In this document: piece by piece, positions 54,621 through 64,000 of the stretch | How the letters are laid out: each line of letters starts with the position of its first letter | Numbering within the stretch: position 1 is the stretch's first letter | NCBI GenBank assembly: GCA_038501195.1 | Contig: JBBPUQ010000002.1 | Location: 2,852,001-2,916,000 of the forward strand | Length of the DNA stretch: 64,000 bases | Direction of reading: 5' to 3' | Source: Nemania diffusa | Lineage: Eukaryota; Ascomycota; Sordariomycetes; Xylariales; Xylariaceae | The notes under the pieces: generated by a model | Told to the model about the DNA's origin: nothing | Seen by the model: only the letters and a program-made list of their open reading frames with translations | Databases searched by the model: none | Position numbers and translations under genes: made by a program

Positions 54621-56987
54621 CTATTGGGTGGTTCGTTCCAATGCACCTCTTCTCTGATCACCGGATGGACGAGAGACCTCGAATAGTTTCGCGCTACCGG
54701 CACTGAAGTTTCGGAAATGGCCCTTATTAAGTTTAACACTTGTCGCTCGTTGAGGTTCGACAGGACTTTGCCTATCCTCGTCATCGTCGCTCTCGTTGGC
54801 GAATTCTTTGTCATCATCGAAAGATTGAAGAATCCCTTCTCGGCTTCGCATCGTTTCACTATGTTGTATGACAGTTGGTGTCTGTCCTACGGCGCCCCAT
54901 TTTGGCGATAAATCATCCTCTTCGTCGCTGCTAGGGCGTGCTTCACCAGTAGACAGCCGGTGTAACCGAGACGGAACTACACTGTTTAGATATTCGTCGT
55001 CTACAATGTTATCGTCTTCGGTATGTTCAGTAGTTTGTCCTTCAGATCGACCAGATAGGGCGGAGACCGTCCGAGGAGGATATTGAAGTGAAGTCCGCAT
55101 ACCAGACGAAGCACGTTTCCGACTAATTCGGCCGGAAAGCCAGGATGCTTCAGAGTCTACAGAGGCGAGGGACATAGAGTGCAGGGCAGGTGAAGGCTGT
55201 ACTTCGTCGCGTTGTATTGAGATGGGAGTGGCGCGCATCGCTTCTTGATATCGATGAGCTTCGATGGGTGTGTCATAGCGCATGACGACATCATCAGGTA
55301 TTACCGGCAAGGGTTCTGCCGGAATTGGTTCGGCTTCAGGAGACGCTACACGTGAGTCTGGAGGTGAGATAGGTAATTCTGGCAGGTCTTCTCGGAATCG
55401 GGACATGGTTCGCTTGGGCACACCATAGCTTGCCTTTCGAGGCGGTAGATAGTTTGTAGGGGGGGTTGGTTGGCTGCCTAGCATGGAATCTCGCGATGTG
55501 TTCGAAAATGATGATGGTCCCGAGCTACGTCGATTTTTTCCCCACCTGAACAGTGACAACCAAGGCCGAGAAGATCTGCTATCAGAAGTCCGACTTACTG
55601 ACTCTGCGTCATCAAACTTGATGGAAGCGGTAGGGTGTGAATTCACTGTGGCAGGCGTTGGTTGTTCAGGTTGCGGTGGTGAGTTCGAGCGGGACTTCTT
55701 GGACCGAATGAAGCTGAATAGCCTGGGACTTGAGGAGCGAGCAGAAATAGATTCTGATTGCCTGGGTGATACAGCAGACCCAGTAGCCTTCACTGAAGAT
55801 GAGGGTTTAGGTGGCGGTATACTCTCTGTTCTATAGAATTCGTCCAATGGTGAGGGCGTTTTCCCACGGTATTCTATATCTTCGACCTGACTGGATTGTC
55901 CGCTTCGCCGCCGAGGAGAATCGCTTGAAGACCTACGTCTCGACGAGGTGATAATCGCTGAGGTTCTACCACTACCAGAGTCGGGCATTTCTCGACCAAA
56001 GACTCCTCGCTCAAGATTAGCCGGGGGCGGCGAACCGCTCTTGGCCGCCGCAGCTTCCTCTGCTTGTTGTTTTTCTGTTCTACGGGCCAATCGCCGCTCC
56101 GCACGTTCTCGTTCTTTGTCTCTTTTGCGTTCCCTACGTCTTTTGTCTCGCTCCATGAGTTCTCGTAAATCTGATGCATCAAAATCGTCTGCTAGCTCAT
56201 GGATTCTCTGGTTGGCGTGTAGCGTCGACTCTGTTATTGCCATGGGCCCCGCTAACTTTTTTCGGGTTGACTGAGATCGTGCTATTCCAGAACCAGGAGC
56301 TGAGCTCATGATTGGGTTGGAGGAATATCGCAACGTGGGACGAGGAGAAAGAGCGTCGAATGCAGAGACCTTCCATGAAATCTGTTCTGAATCGGATGAC
56401 ATAGCTGAATGGATTGACTCCGGTGCAGGAAGGGACATTTCAGACGACGGTTGACCAACAGCACCGCTTGAACTCAATCTGGACTGTCGATTATCCCTCC
56501 TCGTGGTACGGCCGGTGGTCCAGTTATCTGTAGCGGCTCGAGGCGGCATGGACAGGCTCATTGCCTTAATTTCAGCTTCACGGTCATGATCTTCCTTGCG
56601 CCGTTTGCTTGACTTTTTGCGCGGCAACGGTTGCCCTCTTCTCTTGTTTCTTGAATTGTCATGATATAAGGTTGGTACCCGCTGCGCAATGTCCATGTTG
56701 GGTAGCGATTCGCGTGCTTTAACGTTCGACTTCTTTCTTAATTTGGCGGCGGGAAGGGAATCTTGACGCCCTGGTGAGAAACTGTAGGCCCGACCTCGGC
56801 GTTGCGGTATTCTACTGCCTCCACCTGTACTGACTGCATTGGGTGTAACAGAAGCCGGCTCAGTTTGCGTTCGTGTCGGAGGATAGTATTGCTGGTTACC
56901 AGCTGGCATCTCCTGGTTGGATTTGTCGAATGCGACCGTACGAGAGCGCCGCCGCGAGCCCTTACGGCGAAAGGGCCACATCGCCAT
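54621..56987 (-). CDS. Large disordered conserved fungal protein of unknown function
   Basis: This single-exon minus-strand gene encodes 788 aa starting MAMWPFRRKGSRRRSRT. An inner start at 56981 would give MWPFRRK, a beginning I associate with a conserved but uncharacterised Pezizomycotina family. The product is almost entirely low-complexity and polar, rich in Ser, Arg, Pro and Asp/Glu. It has basic clusters (RRGQPLPRKKSSKRRKEDHD) and a predicted coiled coil with Arg/Glu repeats at about 270-325 (ELMERDKRRRERKRDKERE). There are repeated aromatic-basic patches (PRLFSFIRSKKSRSNSPP, PWLSLFRWGKNRRSSGPSS) and acidic C-terminal segments (SDEEDDLSPKWG, ESDDDEDRQS). There is no signal peptide, membrane helix or enzyme motif. 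Many SP/TP and RxxS sites suggest a phosphoprotein scaffold; this is inference. Confidence 0.75.
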   Translation of the reverse strand: MAMWPFRRKGSRRRSRTVAFDKSNQEMPAGNQQYYPPTRTQTEPASVTPNAVSTGGGSRIPQRRGRAYSFSPGRQDSLPAAKLRKKSNVKARESLPNMDIAQRVPTLYHDNSRNKRRGQPLPRKKSSKRRKEDHDREAEIKAMSLSMPPRAATDNWTTGRTTRRDNRQSRLSSSGAVGQPSSEMSLPAPESIHSAMSSDSEQISWKVSAFDALSPRPTLRYSSNPIMSSAPGSGIARSQSTRKKLAGPMAITESTLHANQRIHELADDFDASDLRELMERDKRRRERKRDKERERAERRLARRTEKQQAEEAAAAKSGSPPPANLERGVFGREMPDSGSGRTSAIITSSRRRSSSDSPRRRSGQSSQVEDIEYRGKTPSPLDEFYRTESIPPPKPSSSVKATGSAVSPRQSESISARSSSPRLFSFIRSKKSRSNSPPQPEQPTPATVNSHPTASIKFDDAESVSRTSDSRSSRPWLSLFRWGKNRRSSGPSSFSNTSRDSMLGSQPTPPTNYLPPRKASYGVPKRTMSRFREDLPELPISPPDSRVASPEAEPIPAEPLPVIPDDVVMRYDTPIEAHRYQEAMRATPISIQRDEVQPSPALHSMSLASVDSEASWLSGRISRKRASSGMRTSLQYPPRTVSALSGRSEGQTTEHTEDDNIVDDEYLNSVVPSRLHRLSTGEARPSSDEEDDLSPKWGAVGQTPTVIQHSETMRSREGILQSFDDDKEFANESDDDEDRQSPVEPQRATSVKLNKGHFRNFSAGSAKLFEVSRPSGDQRRGALERTTQ

Positions 56988-59900
56988 GGTCGCCCACCGT
57001 GCGGCAGACAAGAGCGTCTGGCGTGGGCTCTAGTAGGGCCGATGTGACAGCTATCGATTAATGATGAGTGATGGATGCCGCAGAATCGAGGTCGCCATGT
57101 GCGCAATATAATTAGGACAAGAGAGCCAGCTTGTCAGAGCCCCGAAGTCTGATTGAGCAAGTTTATTACAATTACTCGAATCCGAGGCGTAAAGATGCCG
57201 CAGAATTGATTTCGTTAAACCAGAAGGGTGACGGATGGAAGTATAAGTCGCGCGGCTTTCTCAGCTGCGTTGGCGTTGGCGCGCAGAGGTGATTAGACTG
57301 TCTTGATCGGCATTTGTCTGCACGTACGCTATGTATAGGTAATGCTTCGGGCGACGAATGAGGGCCTGGGATGTGGGTACGTGTCAACGCGCGAAGAAGT
57401 GATTCAAAAGAGTGAGAAGGTAATAAGAGGAAAAGAGTTGAAAGGGATAGGACTGATGAGTCGGAATGCTGTTGGGTGAAGTTTCAGAAGTAGGTAATGT
57501 GGGTGTGGATGGGATTGAGTCGTTGAACGTCAATACGGTATGTATACCTACTAGGTAATAAACTATGTACGCTACCTAACCTTCGGCTACTTAGGTAGGC
57601 ACAGCATGCATGCCCTACATAGTATGTACCTACATACATACAAGAGACGGGAGGGCGGGCAGGTAATGGCGGGAGCGTGGCAAAGGGTCTGGCGGGGTTG
57701 GGGGACGTCTTGGGAGAGAGATCAGGACTCAGGACTTTGTGCCTTCCCTTTCTGTGCTGACCAAGACGACTTTGGAAGAAATACGGGGGCAAATATAACT
57801 ATTTTCGGCTACAGAATGTACGTATACGTTAAAAGTTTCCACACTAGCCCTAGGTAGCGTACCTACCTTAGTTAGCAACTCACCCACTGGAGTATGTACC
57901 TACTGTACTGTACCAGGGGCTCGATTAAATGAATGAATTTTCACTTCCTCCAACCCCTGGTTGGCGCCCGGGTGGGACTATTATACAGTATGTACACCAT
58001 AACATACAGTATATGCACTGTCCTATAAGTATGTACAGACATGCCTTATGTGGAGCGAGTGGAACTACATACTTCCCTGCAGCCCAATAACGATGAATAA
58101 ATACAAGCTGTACAGAAGAGTTCTCAGCGGGAGCGCGGGTACTGCCCTAACTACTATTGACTCAACTCGACCACACCTCTCCTCAATTTTGCTCAAATTG
58201 GGATAAGCATCCGCAGATCACAGACACTTTTCGCATTTACCGGTACTGCAGGTATAAGCCAGAGAACTGGTGATGTAACCTGCCTACATACAGTTAGTTA
58301 TTTGGCTCAAAGAAGCGAACCATGTGACCCGACGAGTATGTACTTGTACTGCGTATGTACAAGGCGTAGGTTCGTTAGCCACCCAACCACGTAAAGTTTG
58401 CCTTTCTGAGCCACAGCTGCGTTGCACCATGTCTCCTGACGTTTGGTGGATCTGATACACAGTTCGTATTTCGGTATTTCGGTGCGACGAAGGGGGATCA
58501 AACTGAAGCTTTCCGCATGTTCATGAACGCACAGAGGCGGAGAGAGAGACGTGCAGGAATGGATGTCGACGTGTGTCCCGAGCCACGACACTGACTCGAA
58601 GATAAAGCAAGGTACCCCCCGACCCCAATATCCCGTACCGTACGTTCTTTGCGGTGTATGTGTGTGTGCCTGGCCTCTTTACGGTTAGTGTTACATAGTC
58701 AAAAGGTAGCAGAAGAGGAGCAGCCAACCCTAGAGAGCATCACTTTCTAGTATAGCATACACTAGGCATTGGCAGGTTTTGATCACACGTGTCGCACCCA
58801 CCAAGCATTTCCTATTCCAGTTGGAATTACTGCACTGTTAGTCTGCATTATTGCAGTCAAGAATGGGCTTACCGCCCCTCGATGGTAGTAGGGGACGTAA
58901 TGAGTGATGTCAGCCCACCATTGAGCTTCACTGGCGAGAATGAGACGGACATGGCTCCCTGCTTTAGTTGCAATCGACTATTCTACATACTTAGTATACA
59001 TACACTATCTACCTGGCCTGGTCTGTCGGACTGCTATGTACCACAATGCTTCTTAATATTGTATCACGCTGCTTAATGCTGTGCACTATCTACCTACATA
59101 TCTGTAGGGTAGGTACTTGAGGGCTTGTGAGGTAGGTAGCATATGCTGTACATAGGACAAGCTCCCTAGCAGACCTTAAACAAGGTTGAAGGGCCAAGCC
59201 GCAGACTAATTTAATCTAGCACACTATCAGAGCATTATCTACCCAGCGATGAATAGCCGCCCATCAATCCTGATAGGACAGACCGATCTTCAGATGTGTT
59301 TATATGTTAAATAATACAGCATACCAGAGATCCTATTGACAAGGGAGCAAGATCTTCTTAGACATGTCGAGCAAAACTCTATTGGCTTAACATGCCTGGC
59401 GGCCGGTCTCTTGGGATTGTTACACTCTGATCATAAACATGACCCTTCCCCTAAGTCGACCTACTGTATGTACTATCCTACTTCATGTCTTGCATGTGCT
59501 CCGATAGGTTACAGGGCAGAAGTGGTCTAGTGTAGGTTGTGAGCTGGCATCCTGTGGCATACGGCACTTGCAAGCCCAGGGTTGAGCATGCCTGTTAGCC
59601 AAATAAATGCGAGGATTCTAAATGGTGGAAGGGTTTTACAGCTCCTTAGTGAACAGTAGGATATAACGATATTTTTTATGATCTCTCCAACGAGGGTCCT
59701 TGGGGGTTGAATGATCAGATTTACCGTGGCATTTTGCTTATACATGCCGGGAGAGCTGGGAGAAGAAGTTAGCTCCAATCGCTTGCACATCAGGGTAGAA
59801 TGGAAGGTTAATTGGGAAGCTTGTGTACTTTAACGCCCGAGCGCGATACGTGAATGGTCAACGTCACCGCAATCTGACGTGTTATATGTGTCTTGGACTA

Positions 59901-61145
59901 CGAGTCTTGGCAGCCGTTTAGCTCCGGAAAGCGAGTGGCTAGGTAGGGTATGTCCCGGCCGCATGTGTCGAGGGCGCTCGAAATGCCTGTGAGACTGACA
60001 CGTTGAATATCTCACAGACGCATACGCAGTATAGTAATCTGTATATGCAAGATAGCCTTGAGGACTTTCTATGGACACCTGTTTAGCATTACCCAATCAA
60101 CCGAGGCAACTTAGACGTGATTGTGATTCTCGACGAATCGCCAAATCCGTGTCGAAACGACATAAGCATTCGACAGTAGTTACCGAACACCATGAAAATG
60201 GTGAAGCTAGCCAGGTATCCGAGAAGTGTTTGCATTAAACTCCTGCCTCGAGCTGCGGGAGCTGAGGTTTTATTAAAAGTCTTATAGCTTCATTAATTGG
60301 ACCCTGTGAGTAACAAGATGTTTCAGAACTACAGCTGGTCGTCAGCTTACCTATAACATAATATTTTATAGCTAGGGTGCGGGTTCCACTAACTCCCAGA
60401 GTCTTGAAAATCCCGCTCTCTCGGAGACGTTGTGCTACGGTCTTAATAGGCAATGTGTACTACCTACCGGCTGGTATGTACTGTAGGTAGGTATTTACGC
60501 AGCAGAATAGAAAGCGAGGTTTGGAGGACAAGAGCCAAAACCTCGTGGGGCGTTTGTACGATACTCAGAGGCAGGTAAGGTACCTACATATGACGTGACA
60601 TGGATCAAGGAAATATCAATATATAGGTAGGCGCAGGGGCCGGCGCGCCAGAAAACGACACACCCTCCATACACCTAATAAAGCGTATAAAGTAGCAGAT
60701 CTTTTCTAGTATATTACTTAGCTATTACATTAGTTTTGTACTACATTAAATATATTAATATAATTCTCTCGCTTTTCTTTATTAAAATATACCTTTAATA
60801 ATTTTTTATGATTTTATTTGACTGTTTGGCTGGCCTTTGAAGTAGTAGAGTTTAGGTGTATAAAGAGGTGTGTGTGGTTTCTTGGCGCGCCGGCTCCGGT
60901 GGGCGCTAGCACGCATGTACTCAATAACTACATATTTTGAGTTGCTTATCGATAATGCGATAAGCAGGCCTATCAGAGTGCGTGCCTGATTACATGTTTA
61001 CTTGAGTGTGCATAGCAACGATCATCAAAACAATTCACCCCATTACGACTAGCAAACAAGACCGTAATTGTACCCTCAAATTCTACACAATCACCGCCAA
61101 GAAGACAGAATCATTATATTGGCAGCAGAAAGGAAATCCGGCAAA
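56988..61145. other. Gene-free region (4.2 kb) with TAGGTA words and a MITE-like element
   Basis: This divergent interval lies between the disordered-protein gene (-) and NUF2 (+). I found no convincing gene on either strand. TAGGTACC/CCTACC words are frequent (for example 57540-57640, 57850-57910, 59090-59140 and 60470-60495). An inverted-repeat element sits at 60640-60893. The 5' UTR of NUF2 likely starts after about 61000. Confidence 0.45.
60640..60893. mobile_element. MITE-like inverted-repeat element with GGCGCGCC ends
   Basis: Both ends carry CCGGCGCGCCA in inverted orientation (60640-60650 and 60883-60893). The homology extends imperfectly for about 40 bp, through ACGACACACC / CCACACACACC to ATACACCTAA. 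The interior is extremely A+T-rich and has no ORF. Weak inverted similarity reaches GCGC on both sides (60631 and 60906), where the flanks read TAG on both ends, a possible 3-bp target duplication. The structure fits a short non-autonomous DNA transposon; no transposase is present here. Confidence 0.6.
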
Positions 61146-62593
61146 ATGGCTTTCAATCCGCGAATGTCGATAATTCCGCCATCGCAAACGCAGTCACGCA
61201 CGCGCAAGAAGGAAGAAGAGGCTGATGCATTTATGCGGCTACCAGACAAGGAAATTGTTGGATGTATAACAGACATCGGCATCCCCTTCACCGTAGCGGA
61301 CCTCCAGAAACCCAACCCACTACAGGTGCAGATGATATTCGAGTGGTTTGCCGAATTGCTCTTGAACGCAACCCGCGAGACTGTCGAACCCGCCATGCGC
61401 GCTGCCGCCGAGGACGTTTGCGGCGAATTCATCGACATAGTGCCCCCCGATACGCGCAATCTTATGGGCTTCTACGTGTCTCTTCGCAGTCTTCTACTCG
61501 AATGTGGCATCACCGACTTTAACTTCTCAGACCTATACAAGCCGACGCATCCCCGCCTTGTCAAAATCTTCAGCTATCTGATCAACTTTGTGCGCTTCCG
61601 CGAGTCCCAAACCAACGTCATCGACGCACATTTCAACAAGGCCGAGCAAACCAAGGCGCGCATCGAAGCCCTATACGGCGAAAACCAAGATGCGGAGGCG
61701 AGACTCCACGACATGCGACACAATCGCAAAGCCATGGAGGCACAAGTCCGCGAGAAGACCGAGCGCAACGAAGAGTTAAAGAAAACATTGTTAGAGTTAC
61801 GACGGAATCAGGAAAAGGTAGCCGCTCGCTTGGAGGATGCGAAAGCAAAGAAGGGAGAGCTCGCTCAAGCCCTAGAACAAAAAACTACAGAGAAGGTGTT
61901 GCTCAAGCAAGAGAGCGCTAAGCTGCGGCCGTATACACTACAGAGCCCGCAGGCATTACAGACCAGCCTAACAGAGCTAAACAACACCCTGAGCGCAGAT
62001 AAAGCGCATATTGATTCCTTAGACCGTCGAGCACGGGCGTTACAAACTTCGACGGACTCCTTTGGAGTTGTATCAACGGATGTGGCGTCTTGTATCAAGC
62101 TGCTGGATGAGATTGCCATTGAGTTATCGAAAGAGGAGGAGGAGCACGCCAGAAATACTAAACAGCGGGATGCATTATCCGAGCGCGGGAATAATGTCCG
62201 AGAAGTCGAGCGCACAGAGGCACTGTTGCAGCGACAATTGGGCAAGTGGAATGAGCGCACAGAGAAGCTTCGCGATCAGAGTCGCGAGAAGGCACAGGAA
62301 GCTAAAGAGAAGATGGAGGAGCTGCGAGCCTTGCACAAGAAGCTCACAGAAGAACGGGCGACCAAGGGCACGGAGATTGAGAGACGACGAGTCCGCATCG
62401 AACAGACCGAGAAAAAAGTATGGCCCATCCCGATTCACACAGCGCACTTTTAAAGCAACTTTAGCTAACTAAGGAACAGATGCTTGACCTCAAGGAGAAT
62501 ATTGAGAGAGAGGTGCATAGCGCATACGACGAATACCTCAAGATGGAGTCGCACATCAAGCTGTACATCACCGAGATGGAACAGGCTATCTAA
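61146..62593 (+). CDS. NUF2: Kinetochore protein NUF2 (Ndc80 complex)
   Basis: NUF2 pairs with Ndc80 to attach kinetochores to spindle microtubules. The exons are 61146-62417 and 62480-62593 (461 aa, normal size), with a 62-nt intron. The N-terminal calponin-homology domain covers about 25-165, with [41 protein letters not shown] and [19 protein letters not shown]. From about 165 to the end it is coiled coil ([22 protein letters not shown], later [19 protein letters not shown]). The second exon supplies the C-terminal coil ([21 protein letters not shown]). The start is ATG 61146 ([14 protein letters not shown]). The frame is open upstream but lacks an ATG of family type. Confidence 0.95.
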
Positions 62594-62837
62594 GGCCGAT
62601 TAGCGTTAATTTGTACTGCGATTCTGTGTACGTGTTATGAGGCTACGAGAGGTTATGAGTATGAGGGAGGCTAATGATACCACTGCCGGCGTTGGAGGGT
62701 TTTGAGCATGAGTTTAGCAATGGATGATTTGTGTGGGAGTTACAGTGTCATTTTCAATATGGATGGCTTCATCCAGTTTGAGAATGTAAAGATATGCTTT
62801 CACCAACTGGATGACCAAGTGCCTATACTTGGACTAC

Positions 62838-63572
62838 CTAGTCACTAATGTCCCACTGTGCTTTCTGGAAACGAGACCACCGGCCCAGGATCCTACCAAC
62901 CTCGACCGTCCGTCCAGTCCAAGCACCTTCCTCGGACCCCGGCCCCAAACTACGTGCTCCACCATTCAAAATGGGGACTGTTTCTTGCAACAGGTCTTCC
63001 AACGCCGCATCACATGAGTCGTTCCGGGGTTCGATGAGAATGGCGTTCCAGGCCAGGCGGTATACTAATTCCACGAGAGTCGAGGCCGTGTTGCTCAGAC
63101 CTTGTGCGCTCCACTCGCTAGTATCACGATGCAGCTTGAGAAACCCATATAAGATGATGTGCGGTGCGTTGTCTCCTATCAGAGTACGAGCTGGCGGAAT
63201 CGGGACCCTAGATTCATCTGGTGAGAAGACGGAAAGATGGGCGCGTAAGTGGGTGACGGTTGGCACGTAGATGACACGAATGTGACGAGATGTTGCGACC
63301 TGGCTGAGAGGCGAAGACAAAAGCGCATGCTTCACCTCTGCACTCTCTTCCTCAGGGCATTGATGATGTGATAGTTCACTTTCATGTGGATCTTGCTGAT
63401 CTAGATTCTGGGTGCTTTTGCATGACTGTCTCCGAGTATCCTCGACGACTGAGGTCAAAAACTCGGCGTGGGAAGAACATATGATTAACGTCGTAGGGTG
63501 TACATGATGATTTAGGATATATGATAGAAGCTCGGATGGTAATGCCGGGGATAAAAATATCGGTATTGGCAT
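62838..63572 (-). CDS. Conserved fungal hypothetical protein (244 aa)
   Basis: This single-exon minus-strand gene is convergent with NUF2 (245 bp apart). The product starts MPIPIFLSPALPSELLSYIL and continues HPTTLIICSSHAEFLTSVV. After a polar, low-complexity spacer (about 47-85) come ATSRHIRVIYVPTVTHLRAHL, HIILYGFLKLHRDTSEWSAQGL and LVELVYRLAWNAILIEPR. It ends TGRTVEVGRILGRWSRFQ. The alternating hydrophobic strands and helices (LIICSS, IRVIYVPT, HIILYGFL, ILIEP) look like a Rossmann- or RecA-like alpha/beta fold, but no Walker A motif is present. A degenerate RecA or Shu-type recombination accessory protein is one possibility, unproven. I believe it is conserved in Sordariomycetes. Confidence 0.7.
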   Translation of the reverse strand: MPIPIFLSPALPSELLSYILNHHVHPTTLIICSSHAEFLTSVVEDTRRQSCKSTQNLDQQDPHESELSHHQCPEEESAEVKHALLSSPLSQVATSRHIRVIYVPTVTHLRAHLSVFSPDESRVPIPPARTLIGDNAPHIILYGFLKLHRDTSEWSAQGLSNTASTLVELVYRLAWNAILIEPRNDSCDAALEDLLQETVPILNGGARSLGPGSEEGAWTGRTVEVGRILGRWSRFQKAQWDISD

Positions 63573-64000
63573 TGATGGAACACTCGATTTAATGCTTCAT
63601 AAGAACAGGGATGAGGATAATTTTAAAATAAAGGATATTCCCGCGGCTTGTAATTAGGTAGCTCGGTATTTCCATTGCATGGACATGGATTCCATTTCAT
63701 ATTACCTCTAGCTATTGTTTAGCCGAGATTATTGATGAACGGGAGCTTGGTCCGGCCAAGGGACCTCGTGCCGGTGCCGGTACTCTGTACCGTGACCGAT
63801 AGGCAGGAACTGTGGGCAACCATGTGCGTACTTTAGTGGGCTAGGTGGGATGTTGAGTGAGCCCTGAAGACAGCCCCGCCAAACAGCTCAGCACCGAGCG
63901 GCACCTAAGATACAGGCGGGTAGGTAGAAGGTATACAGAATTCCCCCGTCGACGTCACTTATCACAAGTCCGTCCACGTGCAACCAACCTAACCTAAGGG
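63573..64000. other. Gene-free end of window
   Basis: This is the upstream region of the minus-strand hypothetical gene. It contains a GGTACTCTGTACC palindrome (near 63779-63791) and TAGGTAG words. Nothing else was recognised. Confidence 0.45.

Overview
The window looks like nuclear DNA of a filamentous ascomycete (Pezizomycotina, most likely a Sordariomycete). Genes are split by short introns, mostly 45 to 130 nt, with GT...AG ends and a CTAAC-like branch site. Gene content is typical of these fungi: two HET-domain proteins, a chitin-active AA11-type LPMO, a Zn2Cys6 regulator, a Sur7/PalI membrane protein and a secreted cupredoxin protein. I reconstructed exon joins by hand from reading frame, splice signals and family motifs. 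No rRNA, tRNA, CRISPR array or bacterial-type operon was recognised.

Layout, left to right. 0-12 kb is mostly housekeeping: the 3' end of an MFS drug transporter, an ANP1-family mannan polymerase subunit (Golgi), a GEA/GBF1 Sec7 exchange factor (Golgi ARF activation), a U1A/U2B''-type snRNP protein, and V-ATPase subunit D, whose gene contains two microexons. 13-18 kb holds the splicing factor SYF1 and a small conserved 110-aa protein. 18-21 kb is gene-free and carries a 70-bp-arm hairpin and several tandem repeats. 21-28 kb holds the CCA-adding enzyme (with nested starts), the LPMO and a monocarboxylate-type MFS transporter.

28-48 kb is more accessory: a HET gene, an AFG1-type mitochondrial ATPase, a 3-kb gene-free promoter region, a nine-exon Zn2Cys6 regulator, a Sur7/PalI protein, a secreted double-cupredoxin plus ferritin-like protein, and a second, divergent HET-type protein. 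48-64 kb holds a small secreted cysteine-containing protein, an AT-rich gene-free block, a GNAT acetyltransferase, thioredoxin, a long disordered conserved protein, a 4-kb gene-free region with a MITE-like element, the kinetochore protein NUF2 and a conserved hypothetical.

No biosynthetic gene cluster is apparent; the genes look like independent transcription units. Intergenic DNA is unusually rich in a TAGGTAGG/CCTACCTA word. The items I would check first are the two V-ATPase microexons, the double-cupredoxin/ferritin-like fusion, the long hairpin at 19.35-19.52 kb and the inverted-repeat element at 60.64-60.89 kb.
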